Below are positions 40,195-51,579 of a stretch of DNA of 64,000 bases, in pieces. Under the pieces are notes generated by a model. That model was not told where the DNA came from, ran no database searches, and worked only from the letters and a program-made list of their open reading frames with translations. How positions within the stretch are numbered: the first letter of the stretch is position 1; each line of letters opens with the position of its first letter. The stretch comes from Tetraselmis striata (lineage: Eukaryota > Chlorophyta > Chlorodendrophyceae > Chlorodendrales > Chlorodendraceae): contig VCJN01003588.1 in NCBI GenBank assembly GCA_006384855.1, positions 1 to 64,000 of the forward strand, read 5' to 3'. The translations under genes were made by a program, and so were the position numbers.

Positions 40195-40769
40195 TTTGGT
40201 GCTTCTACCTACTCGATCGCTCCCTCGCGAGCACTTGTCAACCATACTATAACCGTCTGTCGCATAGCGACTCCTGCGGGTGTTCGCAATTACCCCGCCG
40301 GGAAACCATAGTAGGCCTCTTTGACAGCCGCCGATACGTAGCGACCCTACCAAGACGCAGCATAGGGTAGTCGAAACTTCTAGACGACTAACTTCCTCGA
40401 ATCATAACTCCACTCCCACCGTTAGTGGAAGCTTACCCTACTCGTCGCGCGAGTTTGATACTGCAAGAATACTATTCTTCCTGCTCGGAGCTTGTAGATT
40501 ACCCGGGCACGACAACTTCTGCGCGACGTGGATCACCTTCGACCCTTCGTTCAGTATATGAGCCGAATCGAAGTTAGTGGCCTAACAGGTGACCCACCCC
40601 CCCTCCCCACCCTATCACGGGCCCCTACCATAGGACATCGTCGAAAAACCATAAGCTGTTGCATCTCGAACTATATTGAGCCCACAGAGGCCTGAACACA
40701 TAACCATATTGAGCCCGTGGAGGCCGGAAACAAAAACAAAGCATAACTTGAATCATAACGTTGCCAAGA
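40195..40769 (+). other. LTR-element leader
   Basis: Sequence between the 5' LTR and the first ORF. It begins with a putative primer-binding site (TGGTGCTTCTACC, 40197). No coding frame is seen; a leader and packaging region would be expected here for the family. Confidence 0.5.
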
Positions 40770-41429
40770 ATGGCAGCTGCGGACGAAACGATAACCAATC
40801 ACCCGAGACGGGTTGACGACGATACCTCCTCCAAGAATGAGGATGATGAACCACAACTATATGAATCACCACCAAAGTATGTGGCCGTCGTTCTGCATAA
40901 CACGCCGGCCGACAATATAGACAAGCAACTCGACGTTGGTATTGTATCATATTCACATCAGGGTCACGATTTTTATTGGTTACCATATCTGCGGAAAAAT
41001 GAACATGAAACAGCCATGGAGAAAGCAGTCGATAGAGTTTGTCGGCGCCAACTGGGCTTGACAGTTAAAGAATCTTACCTGCGCCTCATAACTGAACAAC
41101 ATGTGTATATTACAATTGATAACATTCCACAGCAAACTCTCGATTTGCACCCATGGCCTCCAAAGCTTCACATTACTGTATTTGATCTCTGTGTCCCATC
41201 CAACCTCTTTTATCGGTTGGTACCAAAGAGGGCCGACTCAAATTATCCTGTGGTCGCGTCGACTCGACGACGAGAACCGATCACAGTGATACGTTACAAT
41301 ATATCGTGGCGAACGCTGTTTCATACAATATTTAACAGCTATGACAATGAGATATGTTTCGATGGTGAATTGCACCAAAAAGCTGGATCGGATTGTAGAG
41401 AGTTGTGGCAATTACCTCTACAAAATTGA
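40770..41429 (+). CDS. 219-residue ORF of the LTR element, unknown function
   Basis: First open frame after the leader, starting ATG at 40770 (MAAADETITNHPRR). A central stretch (WLPYLRKNEHETAMEKAVDR, then VCRRQLGL) loosely recalls the spacing of a Nudix box, but the Gly and Glu signature is not met, so no enzyme is claimed. It is followed 75 nt later by the gag-like ORF. Its lower GC content and codon use match the LTR element and not the host genes. Confidence 0.55.
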   Translation: MAAADETITNHPRRVDDDTSSKNEDDEPQLYESPPKYVAVVLHNTPADNIDKQLDVGIVSYSHQGHDFYWLPYLRKNEHETAMEKAVDRVCRRQLGLTVKESYLRLITEQHVYITIDNIPQQTLDLHPWPPKLHITVFDLCVPSNLFYRLVPKRADSNYPVVASTRRREPITVIRYNISWRTLFHTIFNSYDNEICFDGELHQKAGSDCRELWQLPLQN

Positions 41430-41504
41430 CCAGTTTTTCTTTTATAACTATATGCCTTTCCTGTAGGCCAAATGTAGCCTACTGACAATACCTGCGAAAC
41501 CTGC

Positions 41505-43958
41505 ATGATGGATCATAGCCCAATTCACGATGTCCCTCAGGCTCATCAGTTTCCTGAGGTGTTACAAATGGGTCATGCTTTGCCTGACCTTAATGATATG
41601 CAACATAATGCAGGCCAACCCGAGGAACAATCTGGCGAGCAAATGCAGTCAGAAGGGGAGGAGGAGATGACATCACAACCCTCCCAGCACCACAATACTA
41701 ACCATGACTCAGATCAGGGCACTGACAGCTCTAGTTCTGATGATGACAATAGAAGGCAGCATATGCCAACCATACAAACCAATGAGGTGTTCCCGTCTGG
41801 ATACCAGACATACTATGATCTGCTGCGCGATGACAGCAACAATATTCAAAACATTATCCTGGGTTTTCAATCCAGTGATTCAAATGATAAAATAGATGCG
41901 CTGAGACAAGCGGGCGGACTGATTCTTCCTTATGCGGACTCAGATCTCGCACCGTACAAAGATATGGCAGCAAACATTGAATATAACCAAGGCTGGAATG
42001 CAGACCTTGTGGATATGATGGCTGACTTCGTCATGGCCTGGACTGATAATATTATGACACAATATCACAGGCTGAACAAACCTGCGGGAGCTGAGGACCC
42101 CCAGCAGAGAACCATATTGCAGTTGCAGTACATCGATCATGTGCTTGCACTTGCTACACCCAGGCCACCCAACGCTGCTATCATACCGTTCTCAGGGGCA
42201 TTCATTTTTCAGGTCCCTGTGTTGACATACTGCAAAATATTCTGGATGGCTCATAAGCCTGCAACCAAGCCCGAGTGGGTTGTGGGATATATTGACCACC
42301 TGGCCCCTCACCTCGAATCATGGAAATTGAGGTACAATGCTGAGGTTCAGGAAGGGTTCACAACCGCCGTTAAGATATTCCCGGCAGCAACATATCCCAA
42401 GAAACAGTATGCAAGTCAACCCATGGGGTTGCCATTCTATTCCATCATCCGTAGAATGATAGAGCATGCAGCATCTGGACAACATACCACGGGCCCTGCA
42501 GATAAATGCAAGGCACTGTTGTCTCAACATAATCTTCCTGCAGGACATCATGATGGTGTCGCAGGCAAGCGTCCAACGTACCCTCCAACTGGAAAGCCAA
42601 AAAACAAGTCGCCCAGACTTCAGCCCCCACCTTCGGTGAGTGGCTGGCCTGACCTGCCTCCAACATATGTTGCTGTAGCAGGACAACAACCATATATGCA
42701 CTTGAAGCTGACCCCGTTAGTGGGGCATGACAGGTTGCATGCGAACCATACTGGTACTTTGTTCTTGACTGAAATCCTACAGTTTCTAGACAGAGTGGGG
42801 CCCACCGTAACGGCACATGCCTATGACTATATGTCAGAGAGATATGTGCTTGATTCAATCAATAAACAGTCCCAGTACTATACAACGATAGAAACCATGT
42901 TTGCCCAGAAGCGAGGTGTGCATGGTACTGCCTTTGATGGTTTTCATCAATTGGCAAAGAACATAATATGCTACATCCAAAGCAAAAACTGTAGCTATGA
43001 TCCTCAGGATGTCTCAGGCATAATGGAATTTTGCCTGCAAACCCTATCATACAAATACTGTAATAACTTGGCCACGTTTTTCCGATGGGTGCTGCAGTTG
43101 ATTGGGTACAGTGATACTCATTGGGTACATGGCTCATCAGTGGTACCCAGCACTCCAGAGTATGTCAAACATTATTTGATCGGAAAATTCCGTAAACATG
43201 ACGAGCTGAAAGTTGAGTTTCAAAGACAGCTCGAAATTCATACTGTAAGCCACCAGACGTTGACCATAAAAACTATACAAGAGATCATTGATATCATTGA
43301 TTCGTGGAAGATACTCAAACGAGGTCAAATCCACCCACATTATTCTAACATACCATATGCTTTCCGTCAGGAGCCTCCTGCAATGGAAGGACTACCTGGT
43401 CGAGGATCTGGTCGAGGCTCTAGACCTCCAAGGCAATCATACACTGCAGGACATGGTCATGGAGGCCGGACTGCAGGCCGGGGTCGCACTCAAAGGCAGG
43501 CGAACCCCAGGCAACTACGATACAACCCAGAATATCTCTGGATTCACCCTGATGGTAGACCGGTCTGCTCATATTGCAATGGATCTGGTCATAATTTCTT
43601 GGCTTGCAAATGGAGACAGCAAGAGGCAGGAGATCCTGCCCAACCATCAAAGAAACATTATAATGATCAAATGCTTAAGCGCCAGACAGCCTGGAAACGG
43701 ACACACCCTGACCAGGACTGGGCACAAGCATGCCGTGAGGCTTATGATAACCTGAGCATACATCTAGGCTTTCAGCCAGGCTCAGCGGATCTGCTGAACA
43801 CAGCAGTGACACCCAACATGCTTCCAAAGCGTGATGGTGGTGGTGGTGGCCGTGGTGATGGTCGAGGCCGCCGAGGCGGCCGAGGAGGCCGCTCTGGAAG
43901 AGGCGGCGGTAGAACCGCTGGCCGTAACCAGGGTGGCCGTGGTGGAGAACACCCATAG
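41505..43958 (+). CDS. gag-like protein of the LTR element, 817 aa
   Basis: Fossil retroelement structural protein. N-terminus acidic and Gln/Ser-rich (to about residue 95); middle predicted mostly helical, capsid-like; a single CCHC zinc knuckle at about residues 685-700 (CSYCNGSGHNFLAC); and a Gly/Arg-rich C-terminal tail (about 775-815) typical of nucleic-acid binding. The frame is open throughout. A long Pro/Gly-rich interruption around residues 350-400 separates two folded-looking halves. Neighbouring ORFs share its base composition. Confidence 0.8.
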   Translation: MMDHSPIHDVPQAHQFPEVLQMGHALPDLNDMQHNAGQPEEQSGEQMQSEGEEEMTSQPSQHHNTNHDSDQGTDSSSSDDDNRRQHMPTIQTNEVFPSGYQTYYDLLRDDSNNIQNIILGFQSSDSNDKIDALRQAGGLILPYADSDLAPYKDMAANIEYNQGWNADLVDMMADFVMAWTDNIMTQYHRLNKPAGAEDPQQRTILQLQYIDHVLALATPRPPNAAIIPFSGAFIFQVPVLTYCKIFWMAHKPATKPEWVVGYIDHLAPHLESWKLRYNAEVQEGFTTAVKIFPAATYPKKQYASQPMGLPFYSIIRRMIEHAASGQHTTGPADKCKALLSQHNLPAGHHDGVAGKRPTYPPTGKPKNKSPRLQPPPSVSGWPDLPPTYVAVAGQQPYMHLKLTPLVGHDRLHANHTGTLFLTEILQFLDRVGPTVTAHAYDYMSERYVLDSINKQSQYYTTIETMFAQKRGVHGTAFDGFHQLAKNIICYIQSKNCSYDPQDVSGIMEFCLQTLSYKYCNNLATFFRWVLQLIGYSDTHWVHGSSVVPSTPEYVKHYLIGKFRKHDELKVEFQRQLEIHTVSHQTLTIKTIQEIIDIIDSWKILKRGQIHPHYSNIPYAFRQEPPAMEGLPGRGSGRGSRPPRQSYTAGHGHGGRTAGRGRTQRQANPRQLRYNPEYLWIHPDGRPVCSYCNGSGHNFLACKWRQQEAGDPAQPSKKHYNDQMLKRQTAWKRTHPDQDWAQACREAYDNLSIHLGFQPGSADLLNTAVTPNMLPKRDGGGGGRGDGRGRRGGRGGRSGRGGGRTAGRNQGGRGGEHP

Positions 43959-44433
43959 GCCATAATTCAGTACTCTAGCCCACAGCATAGTGGAGATCAT
44001 CCCGTCCGCAGCGCTCCAAAGAAGAGCGTGTATGCTGAGGCACCGACCCAGCAAACTGCAAACCAATCTGCAGTGTAGTAGAAAATATTGCCATCTAGCA
44101 TCTCAACTAAGTAAAACATGTAAATACCTTTGCTATGTATTGTGCCAATGTATGTCTCCTACTGTATGATTAAATGTTGCCATAGAGTGCATAAGCTCGC
44201 CGTAGTAATGCACTGAATTGACAGCAGCTTTGGTTGGCGGTGATGTGGATTGTGGCCGTTCAGTTGATCTGTGCCAGGGGACGCTCTGGAGTGATCCTGA
44301 ACGTGAGCATGCTCCTGTCGCTTGCGGCAGGTTCACCAACAATCAGAGTTCATCAAAGTCGGCCGACGAACACATCTCTCTGATCATATCGTTGTAATAG
44401 CTGAACTATACACTACTGTATGATTGAATATTA

Positions 44434-45297
44434 ATGGGCAAAATACCAAAACAAGCCCTTACAGAGGATGTGGGACCACTGCGTAGAAAACGTAGGGTCG
44501 ATGACACTCATGATACACCTGTTGTGCATCATGTACTGGAGACACAAAAGCGCAGAAGGCGCAAACACAATAAACATCACTTTGCCACTGGCCAAAAAGG
44601 CAGCTCTTCTCGAGCGCCGCAAATGGAACCAGTTGAGCAATTAATATATCAGCAAAAGCCGCCAACCACGGTGGATAATGCTGTGCAAACGGAAACTCTC
44701 GAGTTCCGGGATATGCAGACTCAGGTTGAGGAGCTCATATCTGACTATGATAATAGTATGACAAGGGCAATGAGCCCTAAGTCTGATTACAATGATGCAA
44801 CAGCAACCATAACAGCAGCTACAACACCCCAACATGACACCTACCCATCATTCAATCAGAATGCTTGGGAGGAATTGAACATGATATGGGGGCCGTTCAC
44901 CTTTGATGGGGCGGCAACTGCTGAAACTACAAAAGTGATGGACAGCTATTGTTCCCCAACTAACTCTTTCTTTGATGCTGACATTACTAACCATCATATC
45001 TGGCTCAATCCACCATTTGAGAAAATCTCTGATTTTACTGCCAGCTTCGAAAGGAAGCGCAGGCAGAGCCCATACAATATCTCTGCAGTAATTGCAGTGC
45101 CCAAATGGAAAAACAATAAAAATGTTCAGCATATTCTGAACACATACCGTAAGATCAACCATTATCCAAAGGGTGCATACTTATATGACATCCCTGATCC
45201 CAAAAACCATAAAGAGCGGATACCAATGGGTCCGACTCCATTCTCAGTCGATGTATATTTGGCCGATCATACTGTGGAGGACAGAGTGCGTGCGTGA
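44434..45297 (+). CDS. Dam-like adenine-methyltransferase domain protein of the LTR element, 287 aa
   Basis: N-terminal basic region (RRKRRVDDTH, KRRRRKHNKHH) followed from about residue 140 by a segment resembling phage-type DNA N6-adenine methyltransferase. It has an FDGAATAETTK stretch matching the fDxAAt motif, and IWLNPPFEKI with the catalytic NPPF, then AVIAVPKW. Such domains are known in some retrotransposons, notably DIRS elements. Whether it was active is unknown. The call rests on motif order and spacing; the rest of the fold is not visible by eye. Confidence 0.65.
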   Translation: MGKIPKQALTEDVGPLRRKRRVDDTHDTPVVHHVLETQKRRRRKHNKHHFATGQKGSSSRAPQMEPVEQLIYQQKPPTTVDNAVQTETLEFRDMQTQVEELISDYDNSMTRAMSPKSDYNDATATITAATTPQHDTYPSFNQNAWEELNMIWGPFTFDGAATAETTKVMDSYCSPTNSFFDADITNHHIWLNPPFEKISDFTASFERKRRQSPYNISAVIAVPKWKNNKNVQHILNTYRKINHYPKGAYLYDIPDPKNHKERIPMGPTPFSVDVYLADHTVEDRVRA

Positions 45298-45360
45298 CAA
45301 AGCGCACAACATAACAACACAATATCAAATCCCCACAGCAAATTTTACCTCTCATATCTG

Positions 45361-46334
45361 TTGAAGGCAAAGGCTAAAATCAAGGCCAATAATGATATCC
45401 TGTCTGATCAAGTTGAAATACTGATTGACAGTGCTGCCCAGCGAGAATTCATCTCGTGGGATATTGTACAAAAATATGATCTGCCGGTGAAATTGCTGGA
45501 CCAAGCAATAAAAATACAATTGGCAGATGGTACAACATATAAAATCTCTCGACACTATGTAACACTAACGCTTTATTTTGAGGCCGGTTATACCACAAAG
45601 GCTAATTTTATTTGCCTCCCCAGTAACAATAACTGGGATGTCATATTAGGCATTCCATGGGTCAGAAAAAAACCCAGATATCCACTGGGATGATGGAACT
45701 ATACACGAAAGACAAACAGATGCTACACTGTTTGGCTGTGAGATCCAACCCAGGCCAGCAGTAGTCAGCATACTGTCAGCAAATCAGATGGCTAAGCTGC
45801 TACACATCTCTGCTAAACCAATCAAAAATGCAGAGGCGGCGTCATTCTTTATAGCCACTCTGAAAGAAGATTTTATTCCTACCCAGACATCACAAACAAA
45901 AACGGATGATCTGCAGGTACACACTGCCTTTGGCCCACAATATGATGAAAAAATATTGAATATAATCAAACAATATGGCCATGATAAAGATACTCTCCAA
46001 GTTGAGACCCTGGGACACCGTATCTGCACAAACTGATATTCCTGATGCCTTGATTGGCAGACAAACACGCAGAACAGATGATCCGATCATCGCGGACATC
46101 ACTGACTGTAAATTGGCACTATATCCCAGACTATATGCAAAGGGCAAAGCCTTGCTATTTAAAGTAAGGTTCCACAATTTCCCCGCAACCGGAGATGATT
46201 GGATGCCCTATGAAACAATGCGGTATTCACCGCTGATGCAGCATTATATGCTGTCGGAACAATACAAACATATCTCGACCTCACCAGCATACATTGTTGC
46301 TAAGGCAAGCCACCCGCAACGGTTCCCACCGTGA
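45361..46334 (+). pseudogene. pol remnant: protease-like and chromodomain-like segments
   Basis: The first part carries an aspartic-protease-like segment (VEILIDSAAQREFISWDIV, then GIPWVR), and the last part ends in a chromodomain-like stretch (KVRFHNFPATGDDWMPYETM) as found at the C-terminus of chromovirus integrases. The region is much shorter than a complete pol and looks broken. Described as a fossil only. Confidence 0.65.
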
Positions 46335-46369
46335 ATCTGTTGACTCAGATTCATCAGAGCGGGGTGGAA

Positions 46370-46581
46370 TGTGAGGATATATCCTATACCCTTACTAGCC
46401 CTAATCATCATAGCGCATTAGGCGCGTAGCGCGCGCCCGTCAGATGACGGGCTGCGCCCGCGCCCTGTCGGCCACATCGCGCCGCCTGATATATCAGGCA
46501 CGGCGCCTGTCGGCCTGTAATCAGAATATACCTGACCACCACCATAGCGGAATAGCCACCACCAGCGCACATTCCCTCACA
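46370..46581 (+). repeat. 3' LTR, 212 bp
   Basis: Starts TGTGAGGATATATCC and ends CATTCCCTCACA, with 7-bp inverted ends. Preceded by the purine-rich tract AGAGCGGGGTGGAA and followed by the target duplication CCACA. Confidence 0.93.
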
Positions 46582-46586
46582 CCACA

Positions 46587-47672
46587 CCACATGACTGTAC
46601 GAGGTACTGTCCCAACAGCCCCTACGACCCGGGTCTTTGAGGCCGGCCTGTATATTGCGCTGAAGCATCCTGCACGACTAATTGAAGTCCCCATGACAGA
46701 ATTTCCAACACTGTAAAACGGCAGGCTGTAACTAAGGACCAAAAATATCGCGGGCACGGTCGCAACGGCCGAGCCGCGGGGGTGTGCCGGTGATGAATGA
46801 GTAAATGCAGGTACAAATAGGATGCCGTGATTATGTGACCTGTAGTATCCCAAAATAATTGCATTCAAGGCATCTTTCGCGGATGTGGCGAACGAACGGG
46901 ATAGTTCACGTTCAAGGTCTCCTGGTACGCGTATTGGGACATCAATCAAATCAGTGAATCGAGTACAAAACGAGTACTACTCAATGCGGAGTGGTATCCG
47001 CATTCGGATACATAAGTGGATGTAGCGACCACTTACTACCCCTGGTTACACGAGCCAGATGCAAAAGGTGATCAGGAAACCTCCCGAAAAGGCATAGAAA
47101 ACGTCCACAACAGCAATTGCGCTTTGGAAGCAGCCATAGAAGAGGGTGCGGAATGAGCACGGGCAGACGCACGAAGCGACCATTACATGCTGGACTCATC
47201 GGATCCGTCTAAAACAGTCACCGTCATCCCATCCTCTGGATGTGACCGTAAACTATGGGAAACGATAGGTGCCTGGTACAGGTACCGCTGATATTTACGA
47301 GTACGGGTACGTTCATCTCGTCCCGTTCGTATAAAGCTGCGCTACAGGTAGCGCTGATTTAAGTTTTTTCAATTCAAATCCAATTCGATTCAAATCAAAC
47401 TTATGTAGTGATTCAAAAAATTGCAAACCGTTGTTTATAAGCGCAGTCTGCGCTTCGGAAGGGAATTGCACTCTGATGCTGACCGTAGATGGGTTCGTAC
47501 GATTGCTGGATTAAGACCACATGGAGCATTCACGTTATTCGCGGGACATGAGCCCGTACAGGCAAGCCCCGTCCTGCTCGCTCTTGCAATAAATAGTCGC
47601 GAAGGATCGCATTTGTGGCTGATGGCTACTGGGCGAGGGCCAGCGGTATCAAAGCACAATATCTAAGGCCTA
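46587..47672. other. no recognised gene
   Basis: Mixed-composition intergenic DNA. Short overlapping frames at 46.5-46.95 and 47.4-47.67 kb on both strands have no recognisable domains. A run of AT-rich CAAATCCAATTCGATTC-like words lies at about 47.37-47.40 kb. Confidence 0.45.
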
Positions 47673-47674
47673 TA

Positions 47675-48500
47675 TGACACGGGACGTGCTCTACCGGTAG
47701 ACCGCTCTATCGCCGTAATTTCTACACGCACAGCGCGCCACGTCGCAAAAAGTGCAATTCGGCCGTAGAGCGGTCACCCCTAGAGCGGTAGACCGGTCTA
47801 GCATTTCGGCGGTAGGGTAACATCGGTAGCTACCGATGCCACCCCCCGCCCTACCGCCCTACCTACCGCTCTATTTGAACGCGGCACCCTGTCGCTGGGG
47901 AATCCATCTTCATCGCGCTACCCCTCGCCCGCCGCTCCCTGTAGTCCCACCGAAACTTCGCGCGGGCGGTACACGGATTCCACGCCTCACGGTCATAGCT
48001 GCGCGCCCGGAATCGCCCCGCAAGGCGCCACGGGCGGCCAGTCAAGCGGCCAGTCAAGGTGTATGGATCCTTTCGAGCGTCGTGTGCGCCGGGCGCCTTG
48101 CCGTTGTCCAAGCGGCACGTCTCGCCATCCGGTGCGCCCAGCGGGGCGCTGCCTCCTAGCGTGTTTCTACCGGAAGGGCATCTCCCCGCTGGCCTCGCTG
48201 ACCCATCCCCATCTGGATCTCATGTCGCGGGCGGACATCGCTCAACCGACTTGAGCCCAAGAGACCGAGCAGCAAGCAAGTGCGGCTGGTCCTACGATGC
48301 TCGGTAGGGCGGTAGCGGCTAGTTTGACCGGTAGAGCTGTTCCCGTGTCATACCGTTCTGAGGGCTGAAAAAGAACTGAAAAAGTGAAAAATACTACATG
48401 GGGATTGGCTAGTCGCCATTTGCTTTTTGCGACGTGGCGCGCTTAGGGTGTAGAAATTACGGCGGTAGAGCGGTCTACCGGTAGAGCATGTCCCGTGTCA
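47675..48500. mobile_element. MITE-like element with long terminal inverted repeats and TA target
   Basis: Ends TGACACGGGAC and GTCCCGTGTCA, flanked by TA on both sides (47673-47674, 48501-48502). The inverted repeat extends about 85 bp inward, including CGGTAGACCGCTCTA, CGCCGTAATTTCTACAC and GCGCGCCACGTCGCAAAAAG, with a few mismatches. An additional right-end-like copy (TTCCCGTGTCA then TA) sits internally at 48340-48352, suggesting a nested or rearranged copy. No transposase is encoded. A TA target would fit the Tc1/mariner superfamily, but the terminal motif is not decisive. Confidence 0.75.
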
Positions 48501-48502
48501 TA

Positions 48503-48870
48503 CAGACCTAATACCTCTGGCGACTAGGATAGCTAGCGACTAGTACAGGTGCCTGTAGCGACTGGAGTAATGCTGAATCATTAGCCACTACGGGGACGAT
48601 CAGTATCGCAATCCAAGGGCTGCGGTGACGCGGGTACCCGTAAGGATTACTGCTTGGCAAAAACAGATCATCATCGATAGCTAAGTGATAATATTCTAAT
48701 ATCGGCATCGGTAATAATGAATTGATACGACGAAAAGTCGTAGTAATGTGGATGACATGACTAAAACTGTTGCTGGCTTGACGGGTACTTGTGTGAATTA
48801 CAAATGGACATTAACAAATCCACCGCCAAAATAAACGCAAAATTAATCAAGACGATAAAACACAGAAATA
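48503..48870. other. no recognised feature
   Basis: Short AT-rich stretch between two inverted-repeat elements; nothing supported. Confidence 0.45.
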
Positions 48871-51337
48871 GGGGGGCTTCGCGTCATATTGGGCGTGTTA
48901 TTTGGCGGTGACGTCAGCATCGGCGCGACACGTCAGCGCGACACATCCTCGCTTACGTCCAAATTGCGCAGACCGGTCCGCCCAATATGAGCTCGTATTA
49001 CTGGGCGTGATATTGGGGAGGCAGATCTATCCGGGATTTTCATATGATGGGGGTATTCGCGGAAAATTGGAGAGGATATTGGACTGGATGGATTTACCGC
49101 CACGTCGCGGCCCGGCTTACGTCAGTATGTAATTGTTACATCTAAGCCATCGCAGACTCGCAGAATCGCCTGCCAAGCACATGCTAGTCGCTATAGTTCA
49201 GGCCGTCATTGCTCTTTCGAGCATCACCAGCCGGACCATGCGTGCACGATATGCTCGACGTGCTTGACCAGCACCCGCCCCTCGGGCAGGACCGCCGCGC
49301 CGGAGTCAGGGCGAAAGTGCCCCATTGATCTCCTTCCGCAGCTTGTCTTGCAGCTTGCCCTTCTTCCATGGCTTACTGTCTGCGACTCCGCAGCCGTCCA
49401 GTAGTCGCAGATATCCGCAGCATCCGCGGCGTGCAACAACGCCGAGATCCATTCCACGTCCCGCTCCCACTGGCAATTCCATTCTAGCGAGGGTATTTAC
49501 GCGGTAGCCTTCGCCCCCGCAATCGCGGGGATTTCGTCTGTGCCCGCCATAGGCAGGCGGCGCCGAGGGGACGTGCATGAATGGTAGCCATTGCAAGGGT
49601 GTTGGTGCGGCGGAGTGGGCGGCAAGGAGGATTTACTGCGCAGGCTATGGCATGACGGGAATCCGCCAGCCCAATTTGAAATTACCGGTTGATAACGCCT
49701 CTGCAATTTGGTCGCGCTTCTCCGATATCGCGCCAATTGGAGAGGCCGGCCTTTCCAATTTGGGCATACGCTAGGGTGACTGTACGTGCCTACGTGTCGC
49801 GCCGATGCTGACGTGCCTATCCAAAATCCTCTCCAATTTGCCGCGAGTACCCCGTAAATTGGGCAGAACTGAATTGTAATGTTACGGGCTACGCCCCCCC
49901 CCCTTCCCTACGACGAGTAGCAGTCATAGCCGAGCGGCTCGCTCGCCATTTCAAACGGCCCACCCAGCGCCTGCTCGCAGCGCACCCGCAGTCCCATCCG
50001 CAACCGCACGCTACAACTTTCCCCATGTCAAATACACGCAAGACCTCCGCGCGCCCTTGGTACATGACACGCTTCGGCCGTGCTCCGCTTGGATGATGGC
50101 GAAAACCACCGTGACGGCAGGCTTTAGTGTCCTCGAGACGTTGTGCCGGGCCTTGAGTGACCGAACCGAGCGGCGGGCGTGGGCTGGGTGGTGATGGCCA
50201 ACTGACTGTTCCGGCGCGTCGCGTAAGCATACATACATTTATGCGGCCGCGGCGAGGGCTACTAATGTGCCGATACCGGTACCCTACAGTTAGCCATGGG
50301 CATGCGTCCAACCCTCCTTCCCCTCAGGAATACGGCGCTTGGAGGTGCGATGCCCGATGGCACACCAGTGCTTGGCGCCGGCGGCTCGCAGCGTCTGGGG
50401 GTGGGTAAAAGCCACTCACTGGCGCTGCTGCGATGGTTAACTGCCCGCCCGCACCTGTAAAAAATCAGCAAGTTTGAGCCCTACCTGTAAGATGCCGTTG
50501 GGCGTTGGCCGTTGAGGCGTCGTCACGGAGCTTATTGTTAGTCGTTAAAGTACAGCATGGCGGGAGTCCCAAAGATTACGGGTAGGCGCGCGAGGCGCGA
50601 TTGGGCCCAATGTACTATGGGGACGGCACGACATGGTACTGGTAGCAATATTACGGAATGCAGGCCGGCGGGCACTTCATTGCGACTACCGAGCCTAGCA
50701 GAAAAGTAGCGATTACACGGTATTTACCGCGATTACAAGCCCATTCCGTGGGAAAATCGCGATAACGGGCCATTACAGTGTAATTACGAGACATGCTGGG
50801 AGGCTAGTGGTGTGGCCGGAAAGCCAAAGAAAGCCTCGGCCAAGGAGTAGAGGAGGCGGTGGGAGCTTGAACTCTGCGCTAGTTCGTACACAATGCGGAG
50901 ATCCAGCGGCAATCCCTGTCCCCGTAGTCCCCCTGAGCTTCGCACCACGGTTCGGGTAGCGCATGACATTGGGCACCCGCGAGTATCTCTTCGAATTCTC
51001 GAGGTTTTACACGGTGTGTATCCTAAAATAGCCGCTCGATGTGACGCTCGTCAGCCAGGGATAGGTTGAGCTTGCTAAGGTGGGCCGGCCACGCTCAGGA
51101 TGCATGCTGGCGCATGTGCTATAGGAGCCTGATGTGCCTGATAGCATGGGGCACGGCCAATAGTGCTTGCCGCAGACGGCGGAGGGTCCGGGTGCAGTGG
51201 TGCCGGGGAGATGCCGCTGTGCCACAGATGTATATGGAAAAAATGTAACGATTACATGCTTACTAGACCGGCACGCGACGCGGCGGGCTGCTGTGCGGAC
51301 AACGCAATTTCACGCCCAATATAACGCGAAGCCCCCC
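48871..51337. mobile_element. 2.5-kb element with 27-bp terminal inverted repeats, no transposase recognised
   Basis: GGGGGGCTTCGCGTCATATT then GGGCGTG at 48871-48897 is inverted at 51311-51337 with one mismatch. Flanks are AAATA on the left and TTATA on the right, so a 3-bp TWA-type target is possible but not exact. Inside, words such as GACGTCAGCATCGGCGCGAC (about 48911) and TTGGAGAGGATATTGG (about 49070) recur in inverted form at 49.79-49.85 kb, pointing to rearrangement. A minus-strand stretch at 49.2-49.6 kb has weak coding character (GRVLVKHVEHIVHAW) but no domain. Possibly a degenerate PIF/Harbinger-type element. Confidence 0.55.
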
Positions 51338-51579
51338 TTATAAAGACGCCTAAAAGCGCCGCCTAATGCAAGGGGTACGGCTAATACCATGTACTCGGGT
51401 GAAAAAGTAAATTACAGTTCGCCCCGGGACATCGGCCGAAGCCGCCCAGCATTTGACCTCATGCGCCAACTGCAGTCGGAGGTCTGGCATAGCCCGTAGA
51501 CCATTGCCTCATTCGAACCCCGAAGGGCTAATGCATCAACCCAGTAAACCCGGGACACGCCGGGCCGATATTGCCGAAA

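Larger units (their letters stand above)
37360..46581 (+). mobile_element. chromovirus-like LTR retrotransposon, non-autonomous and broken
   Basis: Bounded by LTRs that begin TGTGAGG and end CCTCACA, flanked by a 5-bp target duplication CCACA (37355-37359 and 46582-46586). A TGG-starting primer-site-like sequence follows the 5' LTR (40197) and a purine-rich tract precedes the 3' LTR (46356-46369). Parts in order: a 219-residue ORF, a large gag-like ORF with a zinc knuckle, an ORF with a Dam-like methyltransferase domain, an aspartic-protease-like segment, and a chromodomain-like C-terminus. A full reverse transcriptase, RNase H and integrase are not recognised, so it looks broken, with several breaks in its pol part, and would have depended on relatives. 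A LINE sits inside the 5' LTR. LTR difference of roughly 3% suggests a moderately young copy. The chromodomain points to the Ty3/chromovirus lineage. Confidence 0.85.

Noticed and set aside
40770-41429. Nudix hydrolase in the first ORF of the LTR element
   Set aside because: Only the spacing is similar; the Gly and Glu residues of the Nudix box are not there.
37360-46581. DIRS-type classification of the LTR element because of its Dam-like domain
   Set aside because: It has ordinary direct LTRs with 5-bp target duplications, a protease-like segment and a chromodomain-like end, with no tyrosine recombinase, so a Ty3/chromovirus-type element fits better.
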